Assembly (NCBI RefSeq): GCF_026020075.1
Contig: NZ_CP102772.1
Coordinates: forward strand, 2,914,001-2,978,000
Direction: 5' to 3'
Source: Bosea sp. NBC_00550
GTDB lineage: Bacteria > Pseudomonadota > Alphaproteobacteria > Rhizobiales > Beijerinckiaceae
Length of the DNA: 64,000 nucleotides
Of this stretch, positions 10,915-20,592 are shown one piece after another; within the stretch, counting starts at the first letter, position 1; each line of letters begins with the position of its first letter. A model generated the notes under the pieces. The model saw only the letters and a program-made list of their open reading frames with translations. It searched no databases and had not been told where the DNA came from. Both the position numbers and the translations under genes were made by a program.

Positions 10915-11865
10915 ATGCCGGTTTGCACCACGGTCCCTGAACCCTCCCGTTTCCTCGGCTGTGATGTCGGCAAGGCCGGGATCGTCGTCTTCGACAGCCG
11001 CGGCGACACCCTCGGCAGTCTCCCTAACGAGGCTTCGGCCCTGGCAGCCTTCGCAGCCGGGCTCGGCCCGGACTGCCTCGTCGTCTGCGAGGCGACGGGC
11101 GGCTATGAGGACGCCCTGCTGGCGGCGCTCGTCTCAGCCGGCTGCCCGGCCCATCGCGCCGATGCCCGCAAGGTCAAGGCCTTCATCCGCTCCTATGGGA
11201 CGCTCGGGAAGAGCGATGCGCTCGATGCCAGGGCGCTTGCCCGCTACGGCGCCGAGCGCCACGCTCGGCTGATCCGCTGGCAGGCGCCCGCCCCGGCACG
11301 CGAGCGCCTCCAGGTCCTGGTGCGGACCAGAGCCGATCTCGTCGCCCAGAGAACGGCCTGCACCAACCGGCTCAACGCTCCCGGCATCGAACCGGTCAAA
11401 GCCCCGCTCCAGGCCCTGCACGACTGCCTCAAAGCCCAGATCGCCGCCCTGGCGCAAACCATCGCCGAGACCCTGCGCACCATCGCCCGCACCGACAGAA
11501 GCGAGCAGGCCTTGCGCTCCATCCGCGGCATCGGAACGACCACCGCCGCCACCCTCATCGCACTCATGCCCGAGCTCGGACGCATCAGCCGGCGCCAGGC
11601 CGCCGCACTCGCAGGCCTGGCTCCTCATCCAAACCAGAGCGGCAGTCGAGACGCCTACCGCCCAACCAGAGGCGGCAGGGCCGAAATCAAGGCCGCCCTG
11701 TTCATGCCCGCAATGGCCGCCGCAAGGCACGACCCCGCCATGCGCGACGCCTACACACGCCTCATCGCAAACGGAAAAAAGCCAATCGTCGCTCTCACCG
11801 CAATCATGCGACGCATCATCGTCATCGCAAATGCCCGCGTCAGAGACCAAAACAAACTGAGTTGA
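10915..11865 (+). CDS. IS110 family transposase
   Basis: A 316-residue DEDD serine recombinase-like transposase. The N-terminal RuvC-like domain has FLGCDVGKAGIVVF (first acidic residue), CEATGGYE and KSDALDARALARYG. The C-terminal Tnp20 domain has the GIGTTTAATLIALMPELG helix-hairpin-helix-like segment and the nucleophile serine in LAGLAPHPNQSGS. The length is near full size for the family and I see no frameshift, so it may be active. It ends at the inferred right end of the element, just before the ABC-transporter operon's last gene. Confidence 0.93.
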   Translation: MPVCTTVPEPSRFLGCDVGKAGIVVFDSRGDTLGSLPNEASALAAFAAGLGPDCLVVCEATGGYEDALLAALVSAGCPAHRADARKVKAFIRSYGTLGKSDALDARALARYGAERHARLIRWQAPAPARERLQVLVRTRADLVAQRTACTNRLNAPGIEPVKAPLQALHDCLKAQIAALAQTIAETLRTIARTDRSEQALRSIRGIGTTTAATLIALMPELGRISRRQAAALAGLAPHPNQSGSRDAYRPTRGGRAEIKAALFMPAMAAARHDPAMRDAYTRLIANGKKPIVALTAIMRRIIVIANARVRDQNKLS

Positions 11866-11889
11866 TGACGCGCAGATGCTCCGCAGGAC

Positions 11890-12720
11890 TTACTTGCCCT
11901 GGTTGACGGTGATCGGCTTGATCGCGTTGTCGGGCAGGCCGTACTTCTGGATCAGCGCGTCATAGGTGCCGTTCGCCTGGAGCCGGTCGAGCGCGCCCTT
12001 GACGGCGTCGCGCAGCTGCGTCCCTTCCGCCGTCTTGGCGAAGGGGATGCCGGCCAGCGAATGGGTGAAGGGCTTGCCGAGCGGGATATAGGTGTTCGGC
12101 TCGAGCTTCTGGAAATGGCTCATCGTCTCGCTGCCCTGGACGCCGCCCTGCAGGCGCTGCGTCTTGAGCTGGGTGCGGGCATCGACCGAGCCCTCGGTCT
12201 CGACCACGTTGACCGCGGGCTTGCCCTTGGCGACGCAGTTCGATGCGCTCCACTCGCCGATCTGGCGCGGCCAGTTGGTCGCGCGGCTGGCGCCGACACT
12301 CTTGCCGCAGAGGCCCTCGGGGGTCTTGATCGTGTCCTTGAACGCCGTGACCGTGTAGAATTGCGCGCCGGAATCCAGGTAGTTGATGAAATCGGCCGCC
12401 TCGCGCCGTGCCGGCAGGTCGCTCATCCCCGCCATCACCGCGTCGACGCGGCCCGTCTGCAGCGAGGACAGCATCTGGGCGAAGGCGGTCTCCTGCCACT
12501 CGACCTTGATGCCGAGCTCCTTGGCGATGGCCTCGCCGAGCTCGATATCGAAGCCCGAGAGCTGGTTGGTCGCCACGTCCTTGAAGGTGATCGGCGGATA
12601 GTTCGGCTGGGTGGCGATGATGATCTTGCCGGCGGTCTTGACGCGGTCCGGCAGGGCTTGGGCCTGTGCGGCGAGCGCGGTGCCGGCGAGCAGCGCGGCG
12701 GCGATGGTCAAACGAAGCAT
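11890..12720 (-). CDS. Amino-acid ABC transporter, periplasmic binding protein
   Basis: A 276-residue family-3 solute-binding protein. A Sec signal peptide (MLRLTIAAALLAGTALAAQAQA) precedes a PBPb domain with TQPNYPPITFKD, LSGFDIELGEAIAKELG and GRVDAVMAGMSDLPARREAADF. It is exported to the periplasm and delivers a polar amino acid or related ligand to the adjacent permease. It is the last gene of the operon ArgH-like lyase, permease, ATPase, binding protein, 36 bases after the ATPase gene. The IS110 element ends only about 25 bases beyond its stop. Confidence 0.92.
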   Translation of the reverse strand: MLRLTIAAALLAGTALAAQAQALPDRVKTAGKIIIATQPNYPPITFKDVATNQLSGFDIELGEAIAKELGIKVEWQETAFAQMLSSLQTGRVDAVMAGMSDLPARREAADFINYLDSGAQFYTVTAFKDTIKTPEGLCGKSVGASRATNWPRQIGEWSASNCVAKGKPAVNVVETEGSVDARTQLKTQRLQGGVQGSETMSHFQKLEPNTYIPLGKPFTHSLAGIPFAKTAEGTQLRDAVKGALDRLQANGTYDALIQKYGLPDNAIKPITVNQGK

Positions 12721-12756
12721 GTGGTCTCTCCCTCTAGTGAACTGATTCCGTTGCCG

Positions 12757-13551
12757 TCACTTCAGGACGGCGGCGATGAAGTCGCGCGTGCGCGCCTGTT
12801 TCGGCGCGACGAGAACGGTCTGCGGCGGACCCTGCTCGACGATCTCGCCCTTGTCCATGAAGACGACATCGCCCGCCACCTCGCGCGCGAAGCCGAGCTC
12901 ATGCGTGACCACGATCATCGTCATGCCTGAGGCCGCGAGATCGCGCATCACGTTCAGAACCTCGCCGACGAGTTCGGGGTCGAGCGCGGAGGTCGGCTCG
13001 TCGAACAGCATCAGCTTCGGCTTCATCGCCAGCGCCCGGGCGATGGCGATGCGCTGCTGCTGCCCGCCCGAAAGCTCGCTCGGATAGGCGTCGCGCTTCT
13101 CGGCGAGGCCGACACGCTCGAGCAGCGCCGTCGCCTCGGCGACGATCTGCTTGCGCGGCCGCTTCAGCACGGTGAGCGGCCCCTCGATGATGTTCTGCAG
13201 CGCCGTCATGTGGTTGAACAGGTTGAAGCGCTGGAAGACCATGCCGGTGGCGAGGCGCTGGCGCGCGATCTCCGGGTCGGTCAGCTCGTGCAGCTCGTCG
13301 CCGACGCGGCGATAGCCGATCAGTTCGCCATCGACGCGGATGGCGCCCTGGTCGATCTTCTCGAGCTGGTTGATGCAGCGCAGCAGCGTCGACTTGCCCG
13401 AGCCCGACGGCCCGATGATGCACTGGACCGTGCCGGGCTCGATCGAGAGCGAGACGTTGTTCAGCGCCTTCAGATCGCCGAAGAACTTGCTGACATTGGC
13501 GATCGTGACGATCGCGCTATCGGCCTCTGCCGTGTTCGCCACCGCGCTCAT
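12757..13551 (-). CDS. Amino-acid ABC transporter ATP-binding protein
   Basis: A 264-residue ABC ATPase of the GlnQ/HisP type. Walker A is [18 protein letters not shown], the signature is [15 protein letters not shown], Walker B is [18 protein letters not shown], with the switch histidine in [13 protein letters not shown]. The start ATG at 13551 overlaps the permease stop by four bases, showing translational coupling. It powers uptake through the adjacent permease. Confidence 0.95.
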   Translation of the reverse strand: MSAVANTAEADSAIVTIANVSKFFGDLKALNNVSLSIEPGTVQCIIGPSGSGKSTLLRCINQLEKIDQGAIRVDGELIGYRRVGDELHELTDPEIARQRLATGMVFQRFNLFNHMTALQNIIEGPLTVLKRPRKQIVAEATALLERVGLAEKRDAYPSELSGGQQQRIAIARALAMKPKLMLFDEPTSALDPELVGEVLNVMRDLAASGMTMIVVTHELGFAREVAGDVVFMDKGEIVEQGPPQTVLVAPKQARTRDFIAAVLK

Positions 13552-14441
13552 GCGGGCTCCTCCTGAACCGCGGCGCGTTTGATGCGCCGTCCCACCCGCC
13601 CCTTCGAGAAGTGGCATTCGAGAAAATACTGGCCGATCTGCAGCAGCGTCACGACCAGCAGGTACCAGCCCGCGGCGACGATCAGCAGTTCGATGACCCG
13701 CGCATTGGCATAATAGATCGTCTGCGCGTTGCGCAGGATCTCGGCGTACTGGATCACGCTCGCCACCGAGGTGAGCTTGACCATGCTGATCACCTCGTTG
13801 CCCACCGGCGGGATGATGACGCGCATCGCCTGTGGCAGCACGATCCGGCGCAGCGTCGTCAGCCGCGTCATGCCGATCGCCTTGGCGGCCTCGGTCTGGC
13901 CGGTGTCGACGGAGAGGATGCCGCCGCGCACCACCTCGGCCGTATAGGCGCCCTGGTTCATGCCGAGCCCGAGCAGCGTCGCCATGAACGGCCCGATGAT
14001 ATCGATCGTCCGCCAGGAGAACACACCCGGAATGCCGATGGTCGGGAAGACCAGCGCCAGGTTGAACCAGATCAGGAGCTGCAGCAGCAGCGGCGTGCCG
14101 CGGAAGAACCAGATGTAGAACAGCGCCACGCTGCGCAGCACCGGGTTCGGCGACATGTACATGATCGCGAAGACGACGCCGAGCACGACGCCGAGCGTCA
14201 TCGCGCAGACGGTCATGATCAGCGTGTTGCCGAGGCCGGCGATGATGGCGGGCGCCGTGAAGAACTGCCGGACCACCGGCCAGGCGATGTCGCCCTCGAC
14301 GAAGGCCATCACAATCCAGGCCAGGATGGCGAGGATCACGGCCGAGGCGAACCAGCGGCCGTAGAAGCGCCGCGGCACGATCCTGAGATGGGCGATAGCA
14401 GAGAGATCGCGGCTGCTGATCGGTGAAGTGGCGTCGGTCAT
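13548..14441 (-). CDS. Amino-acid ABC transporter permease
   Basis: A 297-residue HisM/GlnP-type inner-membrane permease with several hydrophobic helices and the EAA loop ([32 protein letters not shown]) that docks the ATPase. Only one permease gene is present, so the transporter probably uses a homodimer. Its ends overlap both neighbours by four bases (ATGA), the lyase gene upstream and the ATPase gene downstream. Confidence 0.94.
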   Translation of the reverse strand: MTDATSPISSRDLSAIAHLRIVPRRFYGRWFASAVILAILAWIVMAFVEGDIAWPVVRQFFTAPAIIAGLGNTLIMTVCAMTLGVVLGVVFAIMYMSPNPVLRSVALFYIWFFRGTPLLLQLLIWFNLALVFPTIGIPGVFSWRTIDIIGPFMATLLGLGMNQGAYTAEVVRGGILSVDTGQTEAAKAIGMTRLTTLRRIVLPQAMRVIIPPVGNEVISMVKLTSVASVIQYAEILRNAQTIYYANARVIELLIVAAGWYLLVVTLLQIGQYFLECHFSKGRVGRRIKRAAVQEEPA

Positions 14442-15853
14442 CGCCGCGTCTCCCGGCTCCAGGCTTCAAGAGCCGTCAGGTTGTCACGGAAGCGCGCGAT
14501 CTGCTCGCGCACGCGGTCGGGTGCCGTGCCGCCATGGCCGCTGCGGGCCGCGACGGCGGCATCGAGCGTCAGATGGTCGATCACGCCAGCGTCGAGCCGC
14601 GGATCGACGGCCCGGAGGTCGACGGCGTCGAGCGTCTCCAGCTCACGCCCCATTTCCTCGCAATAGCGCACCAGGGTCCCCGTGATCTCATGCGCCTCGG
14701 CGAAGGGCACGCCCCTGCGGGCGAGATAGTCGGCCACTTCGGTCGCCAGCGCGAAGCCGGAGCCGGCCTGGGCACGCATCACCTTGGCGTCGGCGCTCAT
14801 GCTGGCGATCAGCCCGGCAAAGGCGGGCAGCACCTCTTCCAGCACGTCGACGGCGTCGAATGCGGCGCGCTTGTCCTCGGCGAGGTCGCGGTTGTAGGAA
14901 AGCGGCAACCCCTTCAACGCTCCGAGCATGGCGACGAGATCGCCGGTCAGCCGCGCCGCCCGCCCGCGCGAGATCTCGGCGATATCGGGGTTCTTCTTCT
15001 GCGGCATGATCGAGGAGCCGGTGGCGAAGGCGTCGTCCAGCGTCACCCAGGCGAATTGCCTGGAAGCCCACAGCGTCACCTCCTCGGCGAGCCGCGACAG
15101 GTTCGTCGTCAGCATCGCCGCGACGAACAGGAACTCCGCGACATGGTCGCGCGCGCCGACCGCATCGACCGAATTCTCGAACGGCCGATCATAGCCGAGC
15201 GCCCGCGCGCTGAGCTCGGGATTGAGCGTGATCGCGGAGCCGGCAAGCGCCGCCGCCCCGAGCGGCGACTGGCCGGAGCGCGCTTCCCAATCCTTCAGGC
15301 GCGAGGCATCGCGCATCAGCACCTGGCCATGCGCCATCAGCCAGTGGCCGAAGGTGACGGGCTGGGCGCTCTGCAGATGGGTGAAGCCGGGGCTGACCGA
15401 GGCCGCGTGCAATTCCGCCTGGTCGGCGATCGCGGTCAGCAATTCGGCCAGCATCGCCGCCAGCGAACGCGACTTCTCGCGCAGATAGAGCTTGAGGTTG
15501 TTGGCCGCCTGGTCGTTGCGCGAGCGCCCGGCCCTGAGCTTGGCACCGGTCGAGCCGATCCGCTCGGTCAGGATGCGCTCGATGAAGGTGTGGACGTCCT
15601 CGTCCTGCGGCCCCGGCGCGATGCGGCCTTCGACCGTGTCCCGCGCGATCGCGTCGAGGGCGGTCAGGATGGTGTCGAGTTCCGGGGCCGTCAGCAGCCC
15701 GGCGCGCCCGAGTTCGGCCGCATGCGCCTTGCCGCCCGCGACATCCTGGGGCACCAGCCTGGCGTGCTCGCCGGCTGCGCTGGAGAGCTTCATCAACCGC
15801 GCATCCGGCGGTTTGCGGAAACGTCCGCCCCACAGGCGGGTCGTCTGGTTCAT
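14438..15853 (-). CDS. Argininosuccinate lyase family protein (ArgH-like)
   Basis: A 471-residue fumarase/aspartase-superfamily lyase. The start at 15853 ([12 protein letters not shown]) fits the family opening. It keeps [35 protein letters not shown], the mobile-loop signature [11 protein letters not shown] and [13 protein letters not shown]. ArgH releases fumarate from argininosuccinate, but related enzymes such as EDDS lyase act on other N-substituted aspartates. Here it is the first gene of an amino-acid importer operon and divergent from a LysR regulator, unlike biosynthetic argH, so a catabolic substrate is plausible. I therefore give no symbol. Confidence 0.88.
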   Translation of the reverse strand: MNQTTRLWGGRFRKPPDARLMKLSSAAGEHARLVPQDVAGGKAHAAELGRAGLLTAPELDTILTALDAIARDTVEGRIAPGPQDEDVHTFIERILTERIGSTGAKLRAGRSRNDQAANNLKLYLREKSRSLAAMLAELLTAIADQAELHAASVSPGFTHLQSAQPVTFGHWLMAHGQVLMRDASRLKDWEARSGQSPLGAAALAGSAITLNPELSARALGYDRPFENSVDAVGARDHVAEFLFVAAMLTTNLSRLAEEVTLWASRQFAWVTLDDAFATGSSIMPQKKNPDIAEISRGRAARLTGDLVAMLGALKGLPLSYNRDLAEDKRAAFDAVDVLEEVLPAFAGLIASMSADAKVMRAQAGSGFALATEVADYLARRGVPFAEAHEITGTLVRYCEEMGRELETLDAVDLRAVDPRLDAGVIDHLTLDAAVAARSGHGGTAPDRVREQIARFRDNLTALEAWSRETRR

Positions 15854-15882
15854 GATGCTCGTTCCTCCCCTAGCGGAAGAAT

Positions 15883-15902
15883 GGCCTCTTGACCGAGAGG
15901 CC
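15883..15902. promoter_or_regulatory. Palindrome between lyase-transporter operon and LysR gene
   Basis: Perfect arms GGCCTCT (15883-15889) and AGAGGCC (15896-15902) with a six-base spacer, in the 96-base divergent gap. The position suits a LysR operator, although LysR sites are usually T-N11-A and AT-richer. Confidence 0.4.
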
Positions 15903-15949
15903 GGCAAACGAAACGATCTCCGCAGAGATAGTCCGAAAAGGAATACCCC

Positions 15950-16876
15950 ATGGCCGCCGGTCGGCCTCCCCCGTCATCGACCGCCCTGCGGGCCTTCACC
16001 ACCGTCGCACGACTGGGCTCGACGGCCCGCGCCGCGCAGGCGGTCAACCTCACCCAGAGCGCCGTCTCCAAGCAGATCCTCTCGCTGGAGCATCATCTCG
16101 GCGCCGTGCTGTTCGATCGCAGCCCGCTCGGCCTGAAGCTGACCGAAGCCGGCGCGATCTATCTGCCCTATGCCGAAGCGGCGCTGGAGCAGATGGATCG
16201 CGGCGCGCGGCGCCTGGCCGAGCGCTCCGCCGTCGCCCGGCCGATCCGGCTGCACATGGTCGCCATCGTCGGCGAGCGCTGGCTGATGGGGCGCTTTCCC
16301 GCCTTCGCCGAGGCTCACCCAGGCGTCGACGTGCAGTTCACCAACTATGTCAGCGAGAGCGAGACCGAAGAGCCCGATCTCGATATCGCCCACGGCGTCC
16401 CGCCCTGGACCGGCAGGGAGGCGCACTATCTGTTCGGCCGCGATGTCGCCCTCGTCGCCGCGCCGAGCCTGATCGAGCGCATGGGCGGTTTCCGCCGCGC
16501 CGCCGACATCCAGAAGATGACACTGCTCCAGCACTATCAGATGCCGACCTTCTGGGCCGAGTTCACCGAGGCCCACGATCTGCGCGGAGCCGTGCCCGAG
16601 CACACCGTGCGCTACGGCTACTATTCCGTGATTACCAGCGCCGCCGTCGCCGGGCTCGGCGTCGCCTTGACGCCGCGCTGCTATGTGGCGGATGAATTGG
16701 CCTCCGGCGCGCTCGTCAACCCGCTCTGTCTCGGCTTCACAAGCGCGACCGGCTGCTGGCTCACCCGCCCGCTCGGCCAGCCGGATCGCCCCGGCCTCGA
16801 CGAATTCGTCACCTGGTTGCTCAGCGAGGCCGGGCAGTTCGACGCCGCGACACGGGCGCCTTCTTCAGCAGACTGA
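15950..16876 (+). CDS. LysR family transcriptional regulator
   Basis: A 308-residue LysR regulator of the GcvA-like group. The winged helix-turn-helix covers residues about 8-65 (SSTALRAFTTVARLGSTARAAQAVNLTQSAVSKQILSLE), followed by a substrate-binding effector domain (IRLHMVAIVGERWLMGRFPAF). The start follows AAAAGGAA. It is divergent from the ArgH-like lyase/ABC operon with 96 bases between starts, the usual layout for a LysR controlling its neighbour. Confidence 0.92.
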   Translation: MAAGRPPPSSTALRAFTTVARLGSTARAAQAVNLTQSAVSKQILSLEHHLGAVLFDRSPLGLKLTEAGAIYLPYAEAALEQMDRGARRLAERSAVARPIRLHMVAIVGERWLMGRFPAFAEAHPGVDVQFTNYVSESETEEPDLDIAHGVPPWTGREAHYLFGRDVALVAAPSLIERMGGFRRAADIQKMTLLQHYQMPTFWAEFTEAHDLRGAVPEHTVRYGYYSVITSAAVAGLGVALTPRCYVADELASGALVNPLCLGFTSATGCWLTRPLGQPDRPGLDEFVTWLLSEAGQFDAATRAPSSAD

Positions 16877-16929
16877 TTCCCCGCGAAACTTCCCTCCGGG
16901 CGGTGCGTTGTCTTCGCCGAGGAGGAGAC

Positions 16930-17316
16930 ATGCTCACCATTCTGCCCGCCCCGGACCATGTCGGCGCCTATCGCCTGTCGCGGACGCTGACAGCCGACGA
17001 TCTCGATCAGATCATGGCCGATATCGATGCGAAGCTTGGCCGCCACGAGAAGATCGGCATCCTCGCCGACTTCACCGAGTTCACCGACATGACATTGGCA
17101 GCCGCCTGGAAGGATGCGCGCTACAGCCTCGGCGAGCTCTGGGAGCTCCAGCGTTTTCCCCGCGAGGCCGTGGTCACCGACAAGAGCTGGCTCGCCGCCT
17201 TCGTCGACCTGCTCAACCCCGCGATCCCCTTCGTCACGGTGCGCACGTTCAAGCCGGAGGAGTACGACACCGCGCTGGCCTGGGCCGGCGATATCGAGGG
17301 CGGTCCCAACGCCTGA
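16930..17316 (+). CDS. STAS/SpoIIAA-like domain protein
   Basis: A 128-residue protein of the SpoIIAA-like fold. The pattern is GAYRLSRTLTADDLDQIMADIDAKLGRHEKIGILADFTEFTDMT, with an aromatic/acidic tail. Such proteins bind lipids or small hydrophobic molecules or serve as anti-anti-sigma-like adaptors; no specific role can be assigned. The start at 16930 follows GGAGGAG. It is convergent with phoB, 12 bases away, and lies downstream of the LysR gene. Confidence 0.75.
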   Translation: MLTILPAPDHVGAYRLSRTLTADDLDQIMADIDAKLGRHEKIGILADFTEFTDMTLAAAWKDARYSLGELWELQRFPREAVVTDKSWLAAFVDLLNPAIPFVTVRTFKPEEYDTALAWAGDIEGGPNA

Positions 17317-17328
17317 CGATCGCGCGCG

Positions 17329-18027
17329 TCAGCTGCGCGCGAAGGTCTCGTCGAAGGCGTAGCCGGCGCCGCGCACCGTGCGCAGCGGGTCCTTGGTGTT
17401 GGCAGGCGTGATTGCCTTGCGCAGCCGCCCGACATGGACGTCGACCGTGCGCTCGTCGATATAGACGTCGCGGCCCCAGACGGCATCGAGAAGCTGGGCG
17501 CGCGAATAGACCCGCCCCGGTGCCTGCATCAGGAATTCGAGCAGCCGGAACTCGGTCGGCCCGAGATGCAGCTCGCTGCCGGCGCGGCGGACGCGCCGGG
17601 TCGTGCGGTCGAGTTCGAGATCGCCCGCGGCCAGCAGCCCCGCGACGTGACCTGGCTTCGCCCTGCGAAGAAGCGCCTGGATGCGCGCGATCAGTTCCGG
17701 CAGCGAGAACGGCTTGACGACGTAGTCGTCGGCGCCGGTCGCAAGGCCGCGTACCCGCTCGGTCTCCTCGCCGCGCGCCGTCAGCATGATGATCGGCACG
17801 CGCTCGGTGTCGCGCCGCGAGCGCAGCCGCCGGCAGAGCTCGATGCCGGAGAGGCCGGGCAGCATCCAGTCGAGCAGCACGAGATCGGGGGTGTGGTCGC
17901 GCAGATGCAGCTCCGCATCGTCCCCGCGCGCGACGCTGTCGACCTCGAAGCCCTCGGCCTCGAGGTTGTAGCGCAGCAGCAGGGTGAGCGGCTCCTCGTC
18001 CTCGACGATCAGGATGCGTGCGGCCAT
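17329..18027 (-). CDS. phoB: Phosphate regulon response regulator PhoB
   Basis: A 232-residue OmpR/PhoB-type response regulator. The receiver domain (residues about 4-118) has ILIVEDEEPL, the phospho-acceptor aspartate in LVLLDWMLPGLSG and the switch lysine in DDYVVKPFS. The C-terminal winged helix has LGPTEFRLLEFLM and VYSRAQLLDAVWG. The start at 18027 follows phoU by 11 bases. It is the last gene of the phoR-pst-phoU-phoB run and should bind the Pho box upstream of pstS. Confidence 0.96.
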   Translation of the reverse strand: MAARILIVEDEEPLTLLLRYNLEAEGFEVDSVARGDDAELHLRDHTPDLVLLDWMLPGLSGIELCRRLRSRRDTERVPIIMLTARGEETERVRGLATGADDYVVKPFSLPELIARIQALLRRAKPGHVAGLLAAGDLELDRTTRRVRRAGSELHLGPTEFRLLEFLMQAPGRVYSRAQLLDAVWGRDVYIDERTVDVHVGRLRKAITPANTKDPLRTVRGAGYAFDETFARS

Positions 18028-18038
18028 GATGTCTTGCC

Positions 18039-18758
18039 TCAGCTGCCCGTGATCGCCTCGACCTCGATATTGGTCGTGTCGAGCTTCGGCCTGTTCACGT
18101 CGAGCGAGTCGCCGGTGATGAGATAATGGATCGTCTCGGCGATGTTGGTGGTGTGGTCGCCGATGCGCTCGATGTTCTTCGCGCAGAACAGCAGATGTGT
18201 GCAGAAGGTGATGTTGCGCGGATCTTCCATCATATAGGTCAGGAGTTCGCGGAACAGCGAGGTGTAGAGCGCGTCGATCTCGTCGTCGCGGCGCCAAACC
18301 TCGAGCGCCTTCTGCTCGTTGCCGGCGGCATAGGCGTCGAGCACGTCCTTGAGCTGCGCCTGGACGAGGCGGCTGATGTGCTCGAGGCCGACGACCGCGC
18401 GATGCGGCGGCTGGAACTGCCCGGCGATGGCGACGGCCCGCTTGGCGATGTTCTTGGCGAGATCGCCCACGCGCTCGACATCCGCCGCGATGCGGATCGC
18501 CGAGATCAGCTCGCGCAGATCGTTGGCGAGCGGCTGGCGCCGGGCGATGGTCAGCACCGCCTTCTCCTCGACCTCGCGCTGGAGATTGTCGAGGCGCTGG
18601 TCGGCCGAGATGATCTTCTGGGCGAGCGCGGTGTCGCGGCGCACCAGGGCGACGGTGGAATCGCCCAGCATGCGCTCGGCCATGCCGCCCATTTCGGCGA
18701 GGCTGCGGCGGATGCCCTCGAGATCGGTGTCGTAGGAACGGACGATGTGATCGGTCAT
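18039..18758 (-). CDS. phoU: Phosphate transport system regulator PhoU
   Basis: A 239-residue all-helical PhoU protein with two tandem PhoU repeats. The metal-binding patterns are in RVGDLAKNIAKRA and ERIGDHTTNIAETI. PhoU links Pst transporter activity to PhoR signalling and represses the Pho response when phosphate is ample. It lies between pstB and phoB; an 85-base gap with a repeat hairpin separates it from pstB. Confidence 0.96.
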   Translation of the reverse strand: MTDHIVRSYDTDLEGIRRSLAEMGGMAERMLGDSTVALVRRDTALAQKIISADQRLDNLQREVEEKAVLTIARRQPLANDLRELISAIRIAADVERVGDLAKNIAKRAVAIAGQFQPPHRAVVGLEHISRLVQAQLKDVLDAYAAGNEQKALEVWRRDDEIDALYTSLFRELLTYMMEDPRNITFCTHLLFCAKNIERIGDHTTNIAETIHYLITGDSLDVNRPKLDTTNIEVEAITGS

Positions 18759-18773
18759 GGCGTTATCCTCGAA

Positions 18774-18817
18774 GCATTTTCAAGCGAAGTGGGCACCGGT
18801 TCGCGCGATGAAAATGC
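18774..18817. repeat. Palindromic repeat in the pstB-phoU gap
   Basis: Arms GCATTTTC (18774-18781) and GAAAATGC (18810-18817) enclose a GC-rich core (AAGTGGGCACCGGTT). Short repeats of this style are common between genes in Hyphomicrobiales. It could moderate expression across the operon. Confidence 0.65.
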
Positions 18818-18843
18818 GATAAAACAAAGAAGTCCGTCGCCGC

Positions 18844-19650
18844 TCAGCCGAAACGGCCGGTGACGTAGTCCTGCGTCTGCTTTTTGCCGGGGTTCATGAA
18901 GATCGTGTTGGTCGGCGCGAACTCGATGACCTCGCCCAGATACATGAAGGCGGTGTACTGCGAGATGCGGGCCGCCTGCTGCATGTTGTGGGTAACGATG
19001 GCGATGGTGAAGTCGCTCTTCAGCTGCTCCAGCAGGTCCTCGATCTTGCCGGTCGAGATCGGATCCAGCGCCGAGGTCGGCTCGTCGAACAGGATCACCT
19101 CCGGCTTCTGCGCGATGGTGCGCGCGATGCACAGGCGCTGCTGCTGGCCGCCGGAGAGGCCCATGCCGGAGCTCTTCAGCTTGTCCTTGACCTCGTCCCA
19201 GAGCGCGGCGCGGCGCAGGGCGCCTTCGACGCGGTCGTCGAGCTCGGACTTAGGCGGCCTCTCATAGAGCCGGATGCCGAAGGCGACGTTGTCGTAGATC
19301 GACATCGGGAACGGCGTCGGCTTCTGGAACACCATGCCGACGCGCGAGCGCAGCTCGTTCACGTCGACATCGTTGGAGATGATGTTGCGCCCGTCGAGCA
19401 GGATCTCGCCGGTCGCCCTCTGCTCGGGATAGAGCGAGTAGATCCGGTTGAAGATGCGCAGCAGGGTCGACTTGCCGCAGCCGGAAGGGCCGATCAGCGC
19501 CGTGACGTGCCGGTCGCGGAAGTCGAGGTTGATGTTCTTCAGCGCCTTGTGCTCGCCGTAGTAGAAATCGAGGTTTTTCACCGCGATCCGGACGGGCGCC
19601 TCGGCATCGAGCGATTGCGGGGAGAGTTCAAGGGTCGAAAGCATCGACAT
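18844..19650 (-). CDS. pstB: Phosphate ABC transporter ATP-binding protein PstB
   Basis: A 268-residue PstB ATPase driving high-affinity phosphate import. Walker A is [16 protein letters not shown], the signature [15 protein letters not shown], Walker [17 protein letters not shown], and the switch histidine is in [13 protein letters not shown]. The protein ends with the PstB-typical QDYVTGRFG. It follows pstA by 40 bases in the operon. Confidence 0.97.
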   Translation of the reverse strand: MSMLSTLELSPQSLDAEAPVRIAVKNLDFYYGEHKALKNINLDFRDRHVTALIGPSGCGKSTLLRIFNRIYSLYPEQRATGEILLDGRNIISNDVDVNELRSRVGMVFQKPTPFPMSIYDNVAFGIRLYERPPKSELDDRVEGALRRAALWDEVKDKLKSSGMGLSGGQQQRLCIARTIAQKPEVILFDEPTSALDPISTGKIEDLLEQLKSDFTIAIVTHNMQQAARISQYTAFMYLGEVIEFAPTNTIFMNPGKKQTQDYVTGRFG

Positions 19651-19690
19651 GGTCCTTCAGGATCAGACGCGACCGGGTTGGATTCAAGCT

Positions 19691-20581
19691 CTACTTGCCG
19701 CCGCTGACGATGCGGCGGGCAACGATCGAGAGCAGCAGGATCGACATGGTGATGATGAGCGAGCCGGCCCAGGCCAGCTGCTGCCAGTTTTCGTAAGGGG
19801 CCGAGGCGAACTGGTAGATCGTCACGGGCAGGTTCGAGACGCCGCCGACGAGGCTCGCCGAGAACCAGAAATTGTTGTTGAGCGCTGTGAAGATCAGCGG
19901 CGCGGTCTCGCCGGCGATGCGGGCAAGAGCCAGCAGGATGCCGGTGACCATGCCGGCCTTGGCCGCCCGCCAGGTCACGCTGGTGATGACGACCGAGGGC
20001 GGCGCGCCGAGAGCGGCTCCGGCCTCGCGCAGCGGGCCGGGCACGAGGCTCAGCATGTCCTCGGTGGTGCGCACGATGACGGGGATCGCGATGATGCCGA
20101 GCGCGACGCCGCCGGCCCAGCCGGAATAGCCGCGGAACGGCTCGACCAGCAGGACGTAGACGAACAGGCCGATCAGGATCGACGGCGCCGAGAGCAGAAT
20201 GTCGTTGATGAAGCGGATCAGGTTCGCGAGCTTCGAGCGCCTGCCGTACTCGGCGAGCCAGGTCCCCGCCAGCACGCCGATCGGCGTGGCGATGGCGATG
20301 CCCAGGAAGGTCAGCACCACCGAACCGACGATGGCGTTGGCGAGGCCGCCGCCCTGCGAGCCGGGGCCGGGCGTGACCTCGGTGAAGGTCGCGAGCGAGA
20401 GCCCGCCGATGCCCTTCACCACCAGCATGCCGAGGATCCAGAAGAGCACGAAGATGGCGCAGAAGGTGAAGCCGGTGGCGATGATCTTCATCAGCCGGTC
20501 GGCGGTGCGGCGGGACTGGCGGACGCGCCCCCAGGGGGTATGGGGCAGTTCGCGCGGCTTGGAAGCAGTGGTCATGCTCAT
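19691..20581 (-). CDS. pstA: Phosphate ABC transporter permease PstA
   Basis: A 296-residue inner-membrane permease with about six hydrophobic helices and the inner loop [27 protein letters not shown] that contacts PstB. The start at 20581 ([17 protein letters not shown]) follows pstC by 11 bases. It forms the channel together with PstC. Confidence 0.95.
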   Translation of the reverse strand: MSMTTASKPRELPHTPWGRVRQSRRTADRLMKIIATGFTFCAIFVLFWILGMLVVKGIGGLSLATFTEVTPGPGSQGGGLANAIVGSVVLTFLGIAIATPIGVLAGTWLAEYGRRSKLANLIRFINDILLSAPSILIGLFVYVLLVEPFRGYSGWAGGVALGIIAIPVIVRTTEDMLSLVPGPLREAGAALGAPPSVVITSVTWRAAKAGMVTGILLALARIAGETAPLIFTALNNNFWFSASLVGGVSNLPVTIYQFASAPYENWQQLAWAGSLIITMSILLLSIVARRIVSGGK

Positions 20582-20592
20582 CTCCCGGGACC

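Larger units (their letters stand above)
10686..11866 (+). mobile_element. IS110-family insertion sequence
   Basis: One transposase gene preceded by about 230 bases of noncoding sequence. The ends are inferred: deleting 10686-11866 would join CCCGAGCAT to GACGCG, close to the intact repeat near 50,866 (CCCGAGCATGACGG). An AT dinucleotide occurs at both junctions (10684-10685 and 11865-11866). There are no terminal inverted repeats, as usual for IS110. The 412-base gene-free stretch 10503-10914 holds the repeat plus this left end. Confidence 0.7.

Noticed and set aside
14423-15892. Plus-strand frame of 489 codons opposite the ArgH-like lyase
   Set aside because: Mirror frame of a clear lyase gene; composition is not protein-like.
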